A stretch of DNA of 64,000 nucleotides from Verrucomicrobiota bacterium (GTDB taxonomy: Bacteria; Verrucomicrobiota; Verrucomicrobiia; Verrucomicrobiales; DEV007), in contig DAOUQC010000001.1 in NCBI GenBank assembly GCA_030625775.1, positions 123,788-187,787 of the forward strand, in the 5' to 3' direction. The notes beneath the pieces are model-generated. The model had not been told where the DNA came from. It saw nothing but the letters and a program-made list of their open reading frames with translations, and made no database searches. Within the stretch, counting starts at the first letter, position 1. Each line of letters begins with the position of its first letter. Below are positions 9,495 to 19,857 of this stretch, piece by piece. Made by a program: the position numbers and the translations under genes.

Positions 9495-11159
9495 ATGAAA
9501 ATATCTATTCGCGCTCTGGCCATTGTCGTTTGTCTATTGATGATTTCAAAACTGACTTTCCTTGAAACACAAGGTGCTGAAGATGTTTTAAACCGTCCAA
9601 ACATTGTTTTTGCCTTTGCCGACGACTGGGGGCGCTATGCTAGCGCTTATGGGAAAGCCGAGGGTGGACGTGGGCCAAACGCCATCGTCAAAACACCGAA
9701 TTTTGACCGGGTGGCAAAAGCGGGGGTGTTATTCACCAATGCTTTTGTCACTTCGCCCTCCTGCACACCTTGTCGCAGCTCATTGTTGTCGGGGCAGTAT
9801 TTTTTCAGAACCGGACTGGGGGCGATTCTTTCAGGTGCCAAGTGGGATCCGACTATTCCATCCTTTCCGCTATTGCTGAAAGATTCAGGTTATCATATTG
9901 GGCAGACTTACAAGGTATGGAGTCCGGGCACGCCGAATGATGCTCCTTACGGTGAACGAAAATATGAATACGAATCAAAGGGGCGTAAGTTCAACCAGTT
10001 CTCGCAAAATGTGACGAAAATGATGGATGTAGGCGGTAAGTCGATGGCCGAAGCCAAACAAGTTCTCTACGATGAAGTGTCAGGGAATTTTGAGAGTTTT
10101 CTCAAAGCACGTGAAAAAAAGGACCAGCCTTTTTGTTATTGGTTCGGACCGACCAACGTCCACCGGAAGTGGACGAAGGGATCGGGCAAACGTTTGTGGG
10201 GACTGAACCCGGATGACTTGAAAGGAGCGATGCCCGAGTTTCTTCCCGACGTAGCCATCGTGCGGGAGGACTTTGCTGATTATCTCGGTGAGGCGATGGC
10301 CTTTGATACCGCTTTGGGATTATTGCTGGAAAAGTTGGAGGCCATCGGTGAATTGCACAATACCATCGTTGTGGTGAGCGGTGATCACGGTGTGCCGGGT
10401 TTCACTCACGCCAAGACCAATCTCTACGATTTTGGAACCCATGTGCCGCTTGCGATTTCCTGGCCGGCACGGGCACCGGGAAACCGGGTGGTGAATGATT
10501 TTGTCAACCTCATGGATTTGGCACCGACTTTCCTGGAGGCTGGTATCACAAAGATACCAGAGGTGATGACTGGGAAAAGCTTGGTGAACGTGCTCACTTC
10601 TCAGCTCGACGGCTGGGTGGATTCGAGTCGGGATTTTGTGGTGACGGGGCGGGAGCGTCATGTGGGCATAGCGCGGGTCGGTAACCTGCCTTATCCGCAG
10701 CGTGCCCTGCGGACGAAGAATTTCCTATATATCCGCAATTTCAAACCCGGTCGCTGGCCTGAGGGCAACCCCTATGGATTGAGCGAAGATAAGGAGATTT
10801 CCGAAGAAAATTTGACTGAAGATACTAGTGCTACTTTTCCCGATATGGATGCCAGCCCGACCAAGGCGTGGCTGGTTATGAATCGTAAGGATGCGGGCGT
10901 GAAGGGGCCAGAGTATTTTGACTGGGCATTTGGCAAGCGTCCAGGTGAAGAATTGTATGATTTGCGCGAGGATTCGGATCAGGTGAAAAATCTGGCGGGG
11001 GAGAAAGGTTATGCCGAAATCCAGAAGAGAATGTCGAAACGCTTGATGGGAATACTCAAGGACGCCAATGATCCACGGGTGATGGGAGACGGCAGCACTT
11101 TCGACAAGGCGCCTTATACCAATTTAGGCAAACCAAGGAAGAAGAAAGTGAAGAAATAA
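9495..11159 (+). CDS. Secreted sulfatase (S1-type, formylglycine-dependent)
   Basis: [20 protein letters not shown] and the sulfatase signature [16 protein letters not shown] (C-x-P-x-R), then GDHGV and DLYDLRED-type C-terminal features. Signal peptide if start is 9495 rather than 9423. Confidence 0.9.
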   Translation: MKISIRALAIVVCLLMISKLTFLETQGAEDVLNRPNIVFAFADDWGRYASAYGKAEGGRGPNAIVKTPNFDRVAKAGVLFTNAFVTSPSCTPCRSSLLSGQYFFRTGLGAILSGAKWDPTIPSFPLLLKDSGYHIGQTYKVWSPGTPNDAPYGERKYEYESKGRKFNQFSQNVTKMMDVGGKSMAEAKQVLYDEVSGNFESFLKAREKKDQPFCYWFGPTNVHRKWTKGSGKRLWGLNPDDLKGAMPEFLPDVAIVREDFADYLGEAMAFDTALGLLLEKLEAIGELHNTIVVVSGDHGVPGFTHAKTNLYDFGTHVPLAISWPARAPGNRVVNDFVNLMDLAPTFLEAGITKIPEVMTGKSLVNVLTSQLDGWVDSSRDFVVTGRERHVGIARVGNLPYPQRALRTKNFLYIRNFKPGRWPEGNPYGLSEDKEISEENLTEDTSATFPDMDASPTKAWLVMNRKDAGVKGPEYFDWAFGKRPGEELYDLREDSDQVKNLAGEKGYAEIQKRMSKRLMGILKDANDPRVMGDGSTFDKAPYTNLGKPRKKKVKK

Positions 11160-11308
11160 AGCAAGAGGGAACCGCGAACCGCCGCCGTCACGTGCTTGCT
11201 CAGTCGTGTCAGGTTAATAGTCCTTTGTTTAGGGAGCTGTTTTTTGAGGAATTATATATATGGAAATGGAGCAGCCATTTTTTGCTTCCTAGTAGTAGGC
11301 TCGCTTGG

Positions 11309-12235
11309 TCAATAACCATGGCCAAACTGTATATCCAGACTTTGCACGTAGGTATGTAAGCCGGCGTCTTGCACCGGAAGCACCACGGCATCTTCATTGG
11401 ATTCATTGTGGTGTGAATGCCACCAACCAGGAGGAGTTACAAACATGGCGCCGGCTACCCAGTCTGCTCGGATGGGGTCTTTGATGTTGCCTTCGGCATC
11501 CAGTTTCTTTCCAATCATAGTGTAGGTGTTCTCACCTGCCCGCACACAATAATCGAGGGCAATAGAGTTATGTCGGTGAACTTTTTGATGATCCCCTGCA
11601 GGCAGAAGGTTATACAGGGACCACATGTCATGGGTGATCGTTTTGGATAAGGCGCAATCCGGATTGCCCAGTAAAATCCCGTTCCGGTTTTTGTCCTTGC
11701 CTTCGTTCTGGGCGCGGACTTTAGCCAGTTCATCTTCAAGCATTTCAAAAGAATAATAGACGGGTTGGCATCTTTTAGTCTGAGAACGCACACCCAGGAA
11801 ATCCAGCAGAGGCGCGTCATGCACCCAATAAAAAGCTGAATCCTCATCTGCCTGATGAATGATTTTTTCTGTAGCGGGAAGGGCGAATAAATCTCCAGTT
11901 TTCCATGCCAGATCGCCTTCTTCAAATTGGCTGTGCCCTTTTCCCCGGATAACAAAAAAGACCTGTGAAGAGGCATGGCTTTGGGTGCTGAGTTTTTCAC
12001 CCGCATTAATATGTACAAAATTGGCTAAAAGGTTAGGGCCCGTGCAGGGAAAGTCGGTTTTCATCGACTCTGATAAATCCAGTGGGATGGTTTTTGTTTC
12101 GCTGATTTGATGCAATTCGGACGTGAATGCTTTGACCTCGATCTTCGGCATCCGGGGATTAGCCGCAGAAGTGTATTCAAAAAATTGGCAGTTTTTAGCC
12201 CAGCTCTCATTCAAGCGTGTTTTCTCACTTTTCAT
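11309..12235 (-). CDS. Bicupin protein, gentisate 1,2-dioxygenase-like
   Basis: HASSQVFFVIRGKGHSQFEEGDLAWKTGDLFALPA and GDHQKVHRHNSIALDYCVRAGENTYTMIG...WVAGAMFVTPPGWWHSHHNES: two cupin motifs. Confidence 0.7.
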   Translation of the reverse strand: MKSEKTRLNESWAKNCQFFEYTSAANPRMPKIEVKAFTSELHQISETKTIPLDLSESMKTDFPCTGPNLLANFVHINAGEKLSTQSHASSQVFFVIRGKGHSQFEEGDLAWKTGDLFALPATEKIIHQADEDSAFYWVHDAPLLDFLGVRSQTKRCQPVYYSFEMLEDELAKVRAQNEGKDKNRNGILLGNPDCALSKTITHDMWSLYNLLPAGDHQKVHRHNSIALDYCVRAGENTYTMIGKKLDAEGNIKDPIRADWVAGAMFVTPPGWWHSHHNESNEDAVVLPVQDAGLHTYVQSLDIQFGHGY

Positions 12236-12375
12236 TTTATTATTCTAAGGAGGCGTTATGTCTTTCGGGTATATCCTGATGGTGTCTCACGGAGGCGCAA
12301 AGACAAGAAGATTGCTGTTTTCAATTCATTTGCCGCTGATCGATTTTTGGTAATTTATATTTAGATAGAATCGCC

Positions 12376-12445
12376 ATGGCTAAAGCTGCACCACCCTTCC
12401 ATTATAAAAAACCATTTCCGCTTGGAAAGGGCCAGTCTGAATACT
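12376..12445 (+). pseudogene. Diverged 5'-end fragment of a class I fumarase gene
   Basis: Translation MAKAAPPFHYKKPFPLGKGQSEY compared with the intact fumarase N-terminus [23 protein letters not shown] at 14663. The frame loses all similarity after SEY and stops within about 25 codons. Confidence 0.85.
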
Positions 12446-12493
12446 CTCCTAGTTCATACCACTTTCCTCCTGTGGAACAGCGTTTAGCTCCGG

Positions 12494-13198
12494 TCAGTGG
12501 TTTTCTACTTTGACGTTATCGATTCGAATATCTCCGGACTGTCCCACCAGAAAAACGATTCGGGATTTGGAAACATCAAGGACTGTCCCCTTTCCCTTGA
12601 TTTCGGGGTTCTTATCTACTTGGGCCGTAACCTGATTCCCTTTCAGTTCGATTCTTACATGATGCCACTCACCATCAGAAGTTGCAGCCTTCTGTGTTGC
12701 CAGGCGCTCAATCCGGTAGAAGCCCGGATCGGCAAGCTGCTCTTTTGTAGGAGGAATTCGTTTTCCGCCATTTTCATCTTTGGCAATTTTTTGAGCTTTC
12801 TTGGAAGCAGGGTCCCCTCTGTCTTGCATGAGACTGATTACATTTTGATGAGCTGAGAAACGCAATAAGTGTGCCTGCCCTTTGAATTGTGAATCTCCAT
12901 CAATGAGGAAAAGGAAATAGCCCTGGCCCTTCGTTGCATAGCGAAAATCGAATTCAACCACAAGGTTCTGTCCCTTGACAGGAACACCAATGGCAGGGCC
13001 ATGAGAATCATCCGGTTTAGCCACTCCCCGCAAAGTTCCATCAAAAATGGTCCATGACCCTTTTCTGCCGCCCGGTTCCCATAGCTCAGAAATCTTCTCC
13101 TCCAAAAAACCTTCATCTATCAAGATTACAGGATCCGCTGAATTCGATATTGCCGGAAAAGTGAATACTGTGAACAGAGAAAATAAAATGATTCGCAT
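12494..13198 (-). CDS. Secreted DUF1080/LamG-like (concanavalin-type jelly-roll) protein
   Basis: Signal peptide MRIILFSLFTVFTFPAISNS, then IDEGFLEEKISELWEPGGRKGSWTIFDGTLRGVAKPDDSHGPAIGVPVKGQNLVVEFDFRY...DGEWHHVRIELKGNQVTAQVD...IRIDNVKVE. Confidence 0.7.
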   Translation of the reverse strand: MRIILFSLFTVFTFPAISNSADPVILIDEGFLEEKISELWEPGGRKGSWTIFDGTLRGVAKPDDSHGPAIGVPVKGQNLVVEFDFRYATKGQGYFLFLIDGDSQFKGQAHLLRFSAHQNVISLMQDRGDPASKKAQKIAKDENGGKRIPPTKEQLADPGFYRIERLATQKAATSDGEWHHVRIELKGNQVTAQVDKNPEIKGKGTVLDVSKSRIVFLVGQSGDIRIDNVKVENH

Positions 13199-13262
13199 GG
13201 AGCCACTCTGACATTCATGAATGCGTTTCGCAACACAGGGTAAAAAAACTCGATTTTCTTTC

Positions 13263-14057
13263 TCACTTTTCGGGAAAGGAATTTTCCAGAAATTCTTCGA
13301 GGCTGCCCCTGCTATACCCTGGAAGGTTTTTCAGATACATCGGTATACCTTTGATATCCGGGTCATATATTTTTGTCGGTTTATGAAACCAGGGGCCTTG
13401 TTGACCGGCAAAGACCACTGTCCCTGATGTGTTGACTACGAACAACCGCACTGGCCAAGCCCCCCACCGCACCGTTGTTGCATCATCCATCCGGTCGATC
13501 AAAATGGGGAATTCAATGCCTTTGTCCCTGCCAAATGCCATCGCCGAGACTGCTCGTTGTGCTGCTGTTTCAGGGTCAACAGCGGTGAATTTTTTTGCTG
13601 CGGCCACCCCTCGCTCAGGACCGGACTCCTTTGATCCGAACCCACCCTCCGGATGCGCTTCCCGAATGTAAATCATATAAAAGTCCGCCACGTCACCAAA
13701 CCTCTTCCACAACTGCTTAACGGCTTTCGATGATCCTTGTGTAATGTTACAGGATCGGCTACCGAAAAACAATACTACCGGCTTTTTTGCACGAAGTTTA
13801 CTCAAGACGCGCGTCTCTCCCGATTTTGCATCACTAAGAACGAACTGAGGAGCCTGCACGCCCTCTTTCGGCGCATTATTTACCCGGGCGTTCACCATCG
13901 CAAAAACAAACGCCGAATCCTTTGCTGTCCGTCCAGACCAAAGATCAATGGCTGGAATCTGCGGAGGATACTTTTCCTGAGCGGTTGCTCCGGATGTGAT
14001 CTGAATCAACAACAACGCCAAAACGGTGTGATTAAAATTGCTTAGCAAGCTGCGCAT
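13263..14057 (-). CDS. Thioredoxin-fold protein resembling iodothyronine deiodinase-like redoxins
   Basis: VVLFFGSRSCNITQGSSKAVKQLWKRFGDVADFYMIYIREAHPEGGF, where the YIREAHP motif is deiodinase-like; N-terminal signal peptide. Confidence 0.6.
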   Translation of the reverse strand: MRSLLSNFNHTVLALLLIQITSGATAQEKYPPQIPAIDLWSGRTAKDSAFVFAMVNARVNNAPKEGVQAPQFVLSDAKSGETRVLSKLRAKKPVVLFFGSRSCNITQGSSKAVKQLWKRFGDVADFYMIYIREAHPEGGFGSKESGPERGVAAAKKFTAVDPETAAQRAVSAMAFGRDKGIEFPILIDRMDDATTVRWGAWPVRLFVVNTSGTVVFAGQQGPWFHKPTKIYDPDIKGIPMYLKNLPGYSRGSLEEFLENSFPEK

Positions 14058-14073
14058 AAAACATTCCTAGCTG

Positions 14074-14328
14074 TTAGAGGGTTCTTTGGTGACTGAAGCC
14101 GACTCGATAGCCGGTTTTATAACGCTTGATTTCATCCAGCCCAATCTCCTCCTCGACACAATATTGCGTGATGAGCTCTTCAGCCCTGCGAAGGCAAGTG
14201 TTCGCATGCTTCATCCAGAAGCATAACGCGGGGATTATGGTAATAATTACAAAAAAAGACGTAGTCATATTGACGGCCGCTTCCAACCCGGTCCACGGAA
14301 AGGATAGGGCTGAAGGGTAAAAACGCAA
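14074..14328 (-). CDS. Small predicted membrane protein (uncertain; inner ATG gives MTTSFFVIITIIPALCFWMKHANTCLRRAEELITQYC...)
   Basis: One hydrophobic helix followed by an amphipathic segment; same strand as the preceding genes; composition plausible for coding. Confidence 0.35.
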   Translation of the reverse strand: MRFYPSALSFPWTGLEAAVNMTTSFFVIITIIPALCFWMKHANTCLRRAEELITQYCVEEEIGLDEIKRYKTGYRVGFSHQRTL

Positions 14329-14662
14329 ATGCCTGGCAGTTCAAATACTGAGAGGTAGCGTAGATGTTTGGTGCGAGTGTTTCACTTGGGATTCACGGGC
14401 TGGGAGCCCATGCTACTTTGCTTGATATCATTTCCAGCGCCATATCGGAGGAATAGCCAGTTTTAAACAAAGATAAAACGCTGTCGCATTCAAAAAGGGG
14501 GTATCGGGATCTCTCCAAATTTACGCCGAACTGTTGAAATGGTATTGTTTGGGGGAGGTGGTTTTTATAGTTCGGAAGCATGAAAATCAACCGCACCTGT
14601 TTTTACTCGTCAACTGCTATAAAGTGAGCTAAATCTGAACTGTCTTCATATAGGTAATTATC

Positions 14663-16351
14663 ATGGCTAAAGCGGCACCATCCTTTCACTATCAAAAACC
14701 CTTTCCGCTTGGAAAGGATTTGTCTGAATACCGCCTGTTGACGGATGAATTTGTCGAGACGGCCGATTTTAATGGCGAATCGATGTTGAAAATCGATCCG
14801 CAGGCGCTCAGCTACCTTGCCGAGACGGCGATGAAGGAGATCGCTTTCAAGTTGCGCAGCGAGCATCTGGAAAAGGTCGCTGCGATCCTGGATGACTCGG
14901 AAGCCACCGAGAATGACCGCACGATTGCCTTGACCTTGTTGCGCAATGCCGAAGTGGCGGCGCACGGAGTGCTTCCCTTTTGTCAGGATACAGGCACTGC
15001 GATCATTCTGGGCAAAAAGGGCCAGCGTGTGTGGACGGGAGGGCGTGATGAAGAGGCTCTTTCCCAAGGGGTTTATAATGCTTACACCAAGGAGAACCTG
15101 CGCTACTCCCAAACGGCGCCGCTCTCCATGTATGAAGAAAAAAACACTGGTAGCAATTTGCCGGCGCAGATTGATTTGCTGGTCGCGGACGGGGATTCGT
15201 ATGACTTCCTCTTTGTTGCAAAGGGGGGAGGTTCGGCCAATAAAACTTTTCTTTTCCAAGAGACGAAGGCATTGCTCAATCCGGCCAGCCTCGAGAAATT
15301 TTGTATCGAAAAAATGGGCACTCTTGGTACTTCGGCTTGTCCACCCTACCATATCGCAATCGTGATCGGCGGCACTTCCGCCGAGACCACGATGAAAACC
15401 GTGAAGCTGGCTTCGACGAAGTATTACGATGAGTTGCCGAGCGAAGGCAATGAACATGGTCAGGCTTTTCGGGATAAAGTGCTGGAAGAAAAACTGCTCA
15501 ATTACACTCGTCAGATGGGTTACGGTGCGCAATTTGGTGGAAAATATTTTGCCCTCGATGTGCGGGTGGTTCGTCTACCGCGTCACGGGGCTTCCTGTCC
15601 GGTGGGGATTGGTGTTTCCTGTTCTGCTGACCGTAATGTCAAAGCACGCATTGATAAAGACGGTGTCTGGCTTGAAAAACTTGAGGATAATCCGGGGCGT
15701 TTTGTTCCCGCTGATTCCGAAATAGCGAAACCCAAGGAATCGGTCAATATCGATTTGAATCGTCCGATGGCCGAGATTCTTGCCGAGCTGAGTCAGTATC
15801 CTGTCACGACTCCGCTCGCTCTTTCCGGAACGATTGTCGTCGCTCGTGATATCGCCCACGCCAAGTTGCAGGAGCGTATTGATCGTGGTGAAGGCTTGCC
15901 GGATTATATCAAAAATCATCCGGTATATTATGCGGGACCAGCGAAGACTCCGGCAGGTAAACCTTCAGGCTCCTTCGGTCCGACGACGGCGGGGCGGATG
16001 GATTCTTATGTTGCGCCGTTTCAAGCCGAGGGCGGCTCCCTGATCATGCTGGCGAAGGGTAATCGCTCCCAGCAGGTTGCCGATGCTTGTAAGGAATTTG
16101 GTGGTTTTTACCTTGGTTCGATTGGCGGTCCGGCCGCTTTGCTCGCAGAGGAGAACATCAAAAAAGTTGAAGTGCTTGAGTATCCCGAGCTCGGAATGGA
16201 AGCCATCTGGAAAATCGAGGTAAAAAATTTCCCTGCTTACATTCTGATGGATGACAAGGGTAACGACTTTTTTGCCGGTATTCGTGAGACTTGTTCGAAG
16301 TGTGCGGTGCAAGCATTTGAGAATGCGAAGGCGGAGAGTGTGGAGGAATAA
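14663..16351 (+). CDS. Fumarate hydratase, class I (Fe-S type)
   Basis: [87 protein letters not shown]...GNRSQQV. Confidence 0.95.
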   Translation: MAKAAPSFHYQKPFPLGKDLSEYRLLTDEFVETADFNGESMLKIDPQALSYLAETAMKEIAFKLRSEHLEKVAAILDDSEATENDRTIALTLLRNAEVAAHGVLPFCQDTGTAIILGKKGQRVWTGGRDEEALSQGVYNAYTKENLRYSQTAPLSMYEEKNTGSNLPAQIDLLVADGDSYDFLFVAKGGGSANKTFLFQETKALLNPASLEKFCIEKMGTLGTSACPPYHIAIVIGGTSAETTMKTVKLASTKYYDELPSEGNEHGQAFRDKVLEEKLLNYTRQMGYGAQFGGKYFALDVRVVRLPRHGASCPVGIGVSCSADRNVKARIDKDGVWLEKLEDNPGRFVPADSEIAKPKESVNIDLNRPMAEILAELSQYPVTTPLALSGTIVVARDIAHAKLQERIDRGEGLPDYIKNHPVYYAGPAKTPAGKPSGSFGPTTAGRMDSYVAPFQAEGGSLIMLAKGNRSQQVADACKEFGGFYLGSIGGPAALLAEENIKKVEVLEYPELGMEAIWKIEVKNFPAYILMDDKGNDFFAGIRETCSKCAVQAFENAKAESVEE

Positions 16352-16412
16352 GGCTGATAGTTTTGTGTGTAAACCGGTGTTTTACCCGGATCTCATTTTC
16401 TCTTCGTTGGGA

Positions 16413-16436
16413 GACATCAGTTTAGTGACTGATGTC
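16413..16436. terminator. Perfect inverted repeat GACATCAGT-TTAGTG-ACTGATGTC between convergent genes, possible bidirectional transcription barrier
   Basis: 9-bp perfect arms with 6-nt loop, between the fumarase stop (16351) and the glycosidase stop (16435). No clear T-tract. Confidence 0.4.
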
Positions 16437-18702
16437 ATTCCCCGGATTGCAGCACCGTGTAGATGGCTGAGGAAGGAAGCGTCACTACACCATTCTTGAT
16501 TGTCATCGTTTTGACAGGGTAGCCGTTGATATCCAGAACTGTTGCTTTCGTGAGTTTTGGATTTTTGATCTTAATACAAACTTCCGTATTAGCGATTCGA
16601 TAGGGAGGTTTGCCGATGCGGACGATTTGCTCGCCCTGAACGTTGTAGGCCTTGTCACCTTTGCCTATGGCGAAGGTGGCGTCTTTTGTTTTGTATCCAC
16701 TCAGGCGGTTGACGGTCACGACTTGAATCAGCACTTTTTCGCTGCTTCCCAAGGGGCGGTCGTCAAGGGAAACGACGTTGATGGTGGCGTAGCGGTTCTG
16801 GCTTTCAATCGTGAGGTCGGTGAATGTGAAAGTGCCACCGTTCTTCTTTAGGAATCCGGTAATGCCCTGGGCCTTCGGTGTGTTCATGGTGCAAATCTCA
16901 TCGCGGTAGTTCCACACCAATTCTTCGGTGCTGCTGTGTATTTCACCTTTTTCAGGATTGAACAGTCGGGAGAGGCTGTCAGTGTCTATCAAAGTTTGGT
17001 CTGAGTTGGCGCCGAGCTTTGAATGCACTGCTCCGATCTGGAAAGCGACCCGGTTGATCTCATCACCGACGGGTTTCCATCCTGGCTGGAGGTCAGGTGG
17101 ATTGCGTTGGTCGCCATAGGTTTCGTTGTCAGAAATGCGTGGAGCTTTGCGATTCCATAGGTCCTCCCACGGGCGTGCCTCGATGACCACGGGCTTGGCT
17201 TGCTTGAGGTAGCCTTTGCGAAATAGAAGTGCGTTGGCGGGAAATCCGGCCATCATGCCAGGGTAGCAGTGGTTCCACTTATGGGTCGCTAATTGATCAC
17301 CGATGCGCCAGAAGCTTTTGAGTGGATTTTCTTCGTAGCGAGGTGTTTGGCAACTGAACCAACAGACGGCATCAACACCGTTTAGGCTTTGATAGGCTGC
17401 AACGAGAAAGGGGCCCTCACTCTGATAGCGGTTTGGATTTTTCCACGCTGTTTCAGTCACGATGAATGGATGCCCTTCCTCTTGCGTCCAGTTGGTGCAC
17501 ATTTCGTAGGGCTTAGGCAGGACAGATTCGTTGACAAGAAAATCGCCGGGGTCGATTCGATAACCGTCGTTTCCCCCTTTGTGCTGAAAGTCGGAGCCAA
17601 CGTATTCATTTTCGGCATCAATATCAAGTGCGTGATAGCTGTGGCGCTCCAGAGCTTTTAGTTTGGGGTCGTCCGCGGTGCGCCAGTTGGTGGCATTGAG
17701 CAATTGGCGACAACCGAGATCGTCTCGCAGGTAGCTGCCCATGTCAGCGTAAAATTGATGCTGAAACTCCGCCAGAAACTGGGTTTGATCGCGAATTCGC
17801 CTGGCCATGTCACCTTTCCAATCCTGGGTGAGGAAATAGACGTCGAATACCCCGGCGACTCCGTTGGCCGGGTCATCATATTCATGTTCTCGAGCATCTC
17901 CCCAGCTTAAAAAAGCAGTTTCGAGTGATCCGTGTTTTTTCCCTAGCCAATCAGCAAAGTGTTTCCCCAGCTTTTTTTTCTGAGGATCGATGAGGGCGGC
18001 TGAAGTCCAGAAGAAGAGCGAATCTTCGTTGTGAATCTGAAGGATGGCGACTGTCGGGTCTTTCGCGATCGGGAGGCCGGTGTGGGGATTTACACTGGTG
18101 TAAAAGGTGCGTGTCCATTTTTTGTAGGCTTGCTGGACTTTCGAATTAAAGAAAATCAAACCCACCGCATGTTGTTTTCCTCCTTCGACTCCCCAACTTT
18201 CCGGGATGTCGAAGTGGGCGTAATACGGCGAAATGAGGACGTAGATCCCGTTATCCTTTGCGGCTTTGATGAAGCGGTGGCAGCCGTCAATGATCTCCTG
18301 GTTCACGTCGGAGATCTGCGCACCTTCTTTTTTGACGCAAACGGTGACGTGCAGCCGGGCAAGGTTGACGCCGATTTTCGCGAGCCAGCGGCAATGTTCG
18401 TTCATTTCTTTGTCAGTAAATTTATAGGCGTCCGTCCCGACGGCCCAAAAACGAATGGGTTCTCCGTCTCCGCGCACAAAATCGTTTTTATCCAGGCTTA
18501 GGCTGATGAAACCGCTCTGCCCCGATTGTTTCTCGTTTAGAGAACGGAGGTCGAGTAGTGCGTCATTGGTAAAGGTGTCGGCAGGCTGGGAAAAAGGCCA
18601 TGAGTTGGAATCGTCGAGTGGAACTTCGGCGGCGTGGAGGAATCCTCCGAAGATGGCGATGCATAGAATACCGAAGATTGGACGACTGATTTTTGTGATC
18701 AT
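16435..18702 (-). CDS. Secreted glycoside hydrolase (clan GH-A-like, GH5/GH42-like TIM barrel)
   Basis: IRFWAVGTDAYKFTDKEMNEHCRWLAKIGVNLARLHVTV, PTVAILQIHNEDSLFFW (putative acid/base), HPFIVTETAWKNPNRYQSEGPFLVAAYQSLNGVDAVCWF (putative nucleophile). Confidence 0.75.
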   Translation of the reverse strand: MITKISRPIFGILCIAIFGGFLHAAEVPLDDSNSWPFSQPADTFTNDALLDLRSLNEKQSGQSGFISLSLDKNDFVRGDGEPIRFWAVGTDAYKFTDKEMNEHCRWLAKIGVNLARLHVTVCVKKEGAQISDVNQEIIDGCHRFIKAAKDNGIYVLISPYYAHFDIPESWGVEGGKQHAVGLIFFNSKVQQAYKKWTRTFYTSVNPHTGLPIAKDPTVAILQIHNEDSLFFWTSAALIDPQKKKLGKHFADWLGKKHGSLETAFLSWGDAREHEYDDPANGVAGVFDVYFLTQDWKGDMARRIRDQTQFLAEFQHQFYADMGSYLRDDLGCRQLLNATNWRTADDPKLKALERHSYHALDIDAENEYVGSDFQHKGGNDGYRIDPGDFLVNESVLPKPYEMCTNWTQEEGHPFIVTETAWKNPNRYQSEGPFLVAAYQSLNGVDAVCWFSCQTPRYEENPLKSFWRIGDQLATHKWNHCYPGMMAGFPANALLFRKGYLKQAKPVVIEARPWEDLWNRKAPRISDNETYGDQRNPPDLQPGWKPVGDEINRVAFQIGAVHSKLGANSDQTLIDTDSLSRLFNPEKGEIHSSTEELVWNYRDEICTMNTPKAQGITGFLKKNGGTFTFTDLTIESQNRYATINVVSLDDRPLGSSEKVLIQVVTVNRLSGYKTKDATFAIGKGDKAYNVQGEQIVRIGKPPYRIANTEVCIKIKNPKLTKATVLDINGYPVKTMTIKNGVVTLPSSAIYTVLQSGE

Positions 18703-18792
18703 AACTTATATATCACCTCATTTGATATCAATACGACGACATATTTATATTTGTCATCGAAGGTCATCCCGGAGGTGAGAGGAGGGAACAAG

Positions 18793-19857
18793 CTACGCCT
18801 TCTTCTTCCATCGTTCGGTCAGCACTTCCCAGCTTGGATCGCTTGCCGAGCTAGGCATTTCCTGCAGGTGTTCCTGCAACTCGACGACATTCTCAAAAAG
18901 ATCGGCAATCGCTTCGGCCATTTCCCAAAGCATGTGGCGGAAATTGGCTTGGTCGGCGGCTTCGATCATTTCCTGATAGCTGAGACCACCCGTTTTTGCA
19001 CTGAGTTCCGGACTGCAGTTGAGTCTTCCGTTTTTGTCCTTCGTTAGAGCGAGGTCTTTGAGGATACCAGAGGTTCGGTTGGCTTCGAATTCTCGGTTTT
19101 TGGCCAGAACGATCTGCAGCAGTTGTCCTTTATCCGGATCCCATCCGTCCGGGAAGTGAGACCCCAGGCGCCCGCCTTTTTCCCGGCAGCGCATGTAGTG
19201 AGCCTGCACGGGTTCCACCGGAGTTTGTGCCAGGTCGTGGAGCAGGGCGGCCCAGTCGAGGCCAAGTTCCCTTACACCGATTTCGTGAAAGGTGACCAGG
19301 TCCTGTATCGGACGGTTTTTCGGTGTGTATTGACCGTCGATCAAATGCAGGTGCAGGCCGGGGTGGACTGATTTGATCAGGCTGTCGCCGACAACATGGG
19401 TGGCCCAGCCGAAAATGTAAGCCAGTTGACGACGGCTCGGTCCAAAGATCTCAATCGCATCGCCGACTACGGAGGAGATGTATTCGGGAATATCCTCCCA
19501 GGCAATCGCGTGGCGTTTGTCTTCACCTCGCCAGCCGAATACGATGTGAGCGCGTCCGTAAAACAGGCTGTGGATGTCTCGAGGCCGATAGGATTTTCCA
19601 TCTAATTCGATTTTCCATGGGCGAACAGGGCCTCCGGTAATAGGGCTTTTTTTGACCGGCACGGTTCCATAACCGACTTCCTGACCGGTGTCGATACAGA
19701 TGGCTTCGGGTAGCGTCTGGATGTCGGACCCGAGATAGGAACCCGCCAGATAACTTGCGTAGTTCTGCTCGATGATCGGTGCAACTGGAAGCTGGCGTTG
19801 TGCTGCTGCTTTGGCTGCCAGCATGGCGTAGGTGGTATGTCCGATCAGGCCGCTCAT
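18793..19857 (-). CDS. Hypothetical protein, possibly zinc-dependent phospholipase C-like helical fold
   Basis: GHTTYAMLAAKAAAQRQ...YLAGSYLGSDIQTLPEA...FGWATHVVGDSLIKSVHPG: spaced His/Asp pattern. Start overlaps the upstream gene stop (ATGA). Confidence 0.45.
   Translation of the reverse strand: MSGLIGHTTYAMLAAKAAAQRQLPVAPIIEQNYASYLAGSYLGSDIQTLPEAICIDTGQEVGYGTVPVKKSPITGGPVRPWKIELDGKSYRPRDIHSLFYGRAHIVFGWRGEDKRHAIAWEDIPEYISSVVGDAIEIFGPSRRQLAYIFGWATHVVGDSLIKSVHPGLHLHLIDGQYTPKNRPIQDLVTFHEIGVRELGLDWAALLHDLAQTPVEPVQAHYMRCREKGGRLGSHFPDGWDPDKGQLLQIVLAKNREFEANRTSGILKDLALTKDKNGRLNCSPELSAKTGGLSYQEMIEAADQANFRHMLWEMAEAIADLFENVVELQEHLQEMPSSASDPSWEVLTERWKKKA

Noticed and set aside
14390-14660. Hairpin GGGCT-GGG-AGCCC and a 67-aa minus ORF upstream of fumarase
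   Set aside because: The hairpin is short and could be REP-like only if repeated elsewhere, which cannot be tested here; the ORF looks non-coding.
14603-15532. 309-aa reverse ORF opposite the fumarase gene
   Set aside because: Antisense shadow of a highly conserved CDS; no signal peptide or domain, His/Arg-rich shadow composition.
18710-18728. ATATCA-N7-TGATAT inverted repeat upstream of the glycosidase gene
   Set aside because: Only 6-bp AT-rich arms; expected by chance at this frequency.
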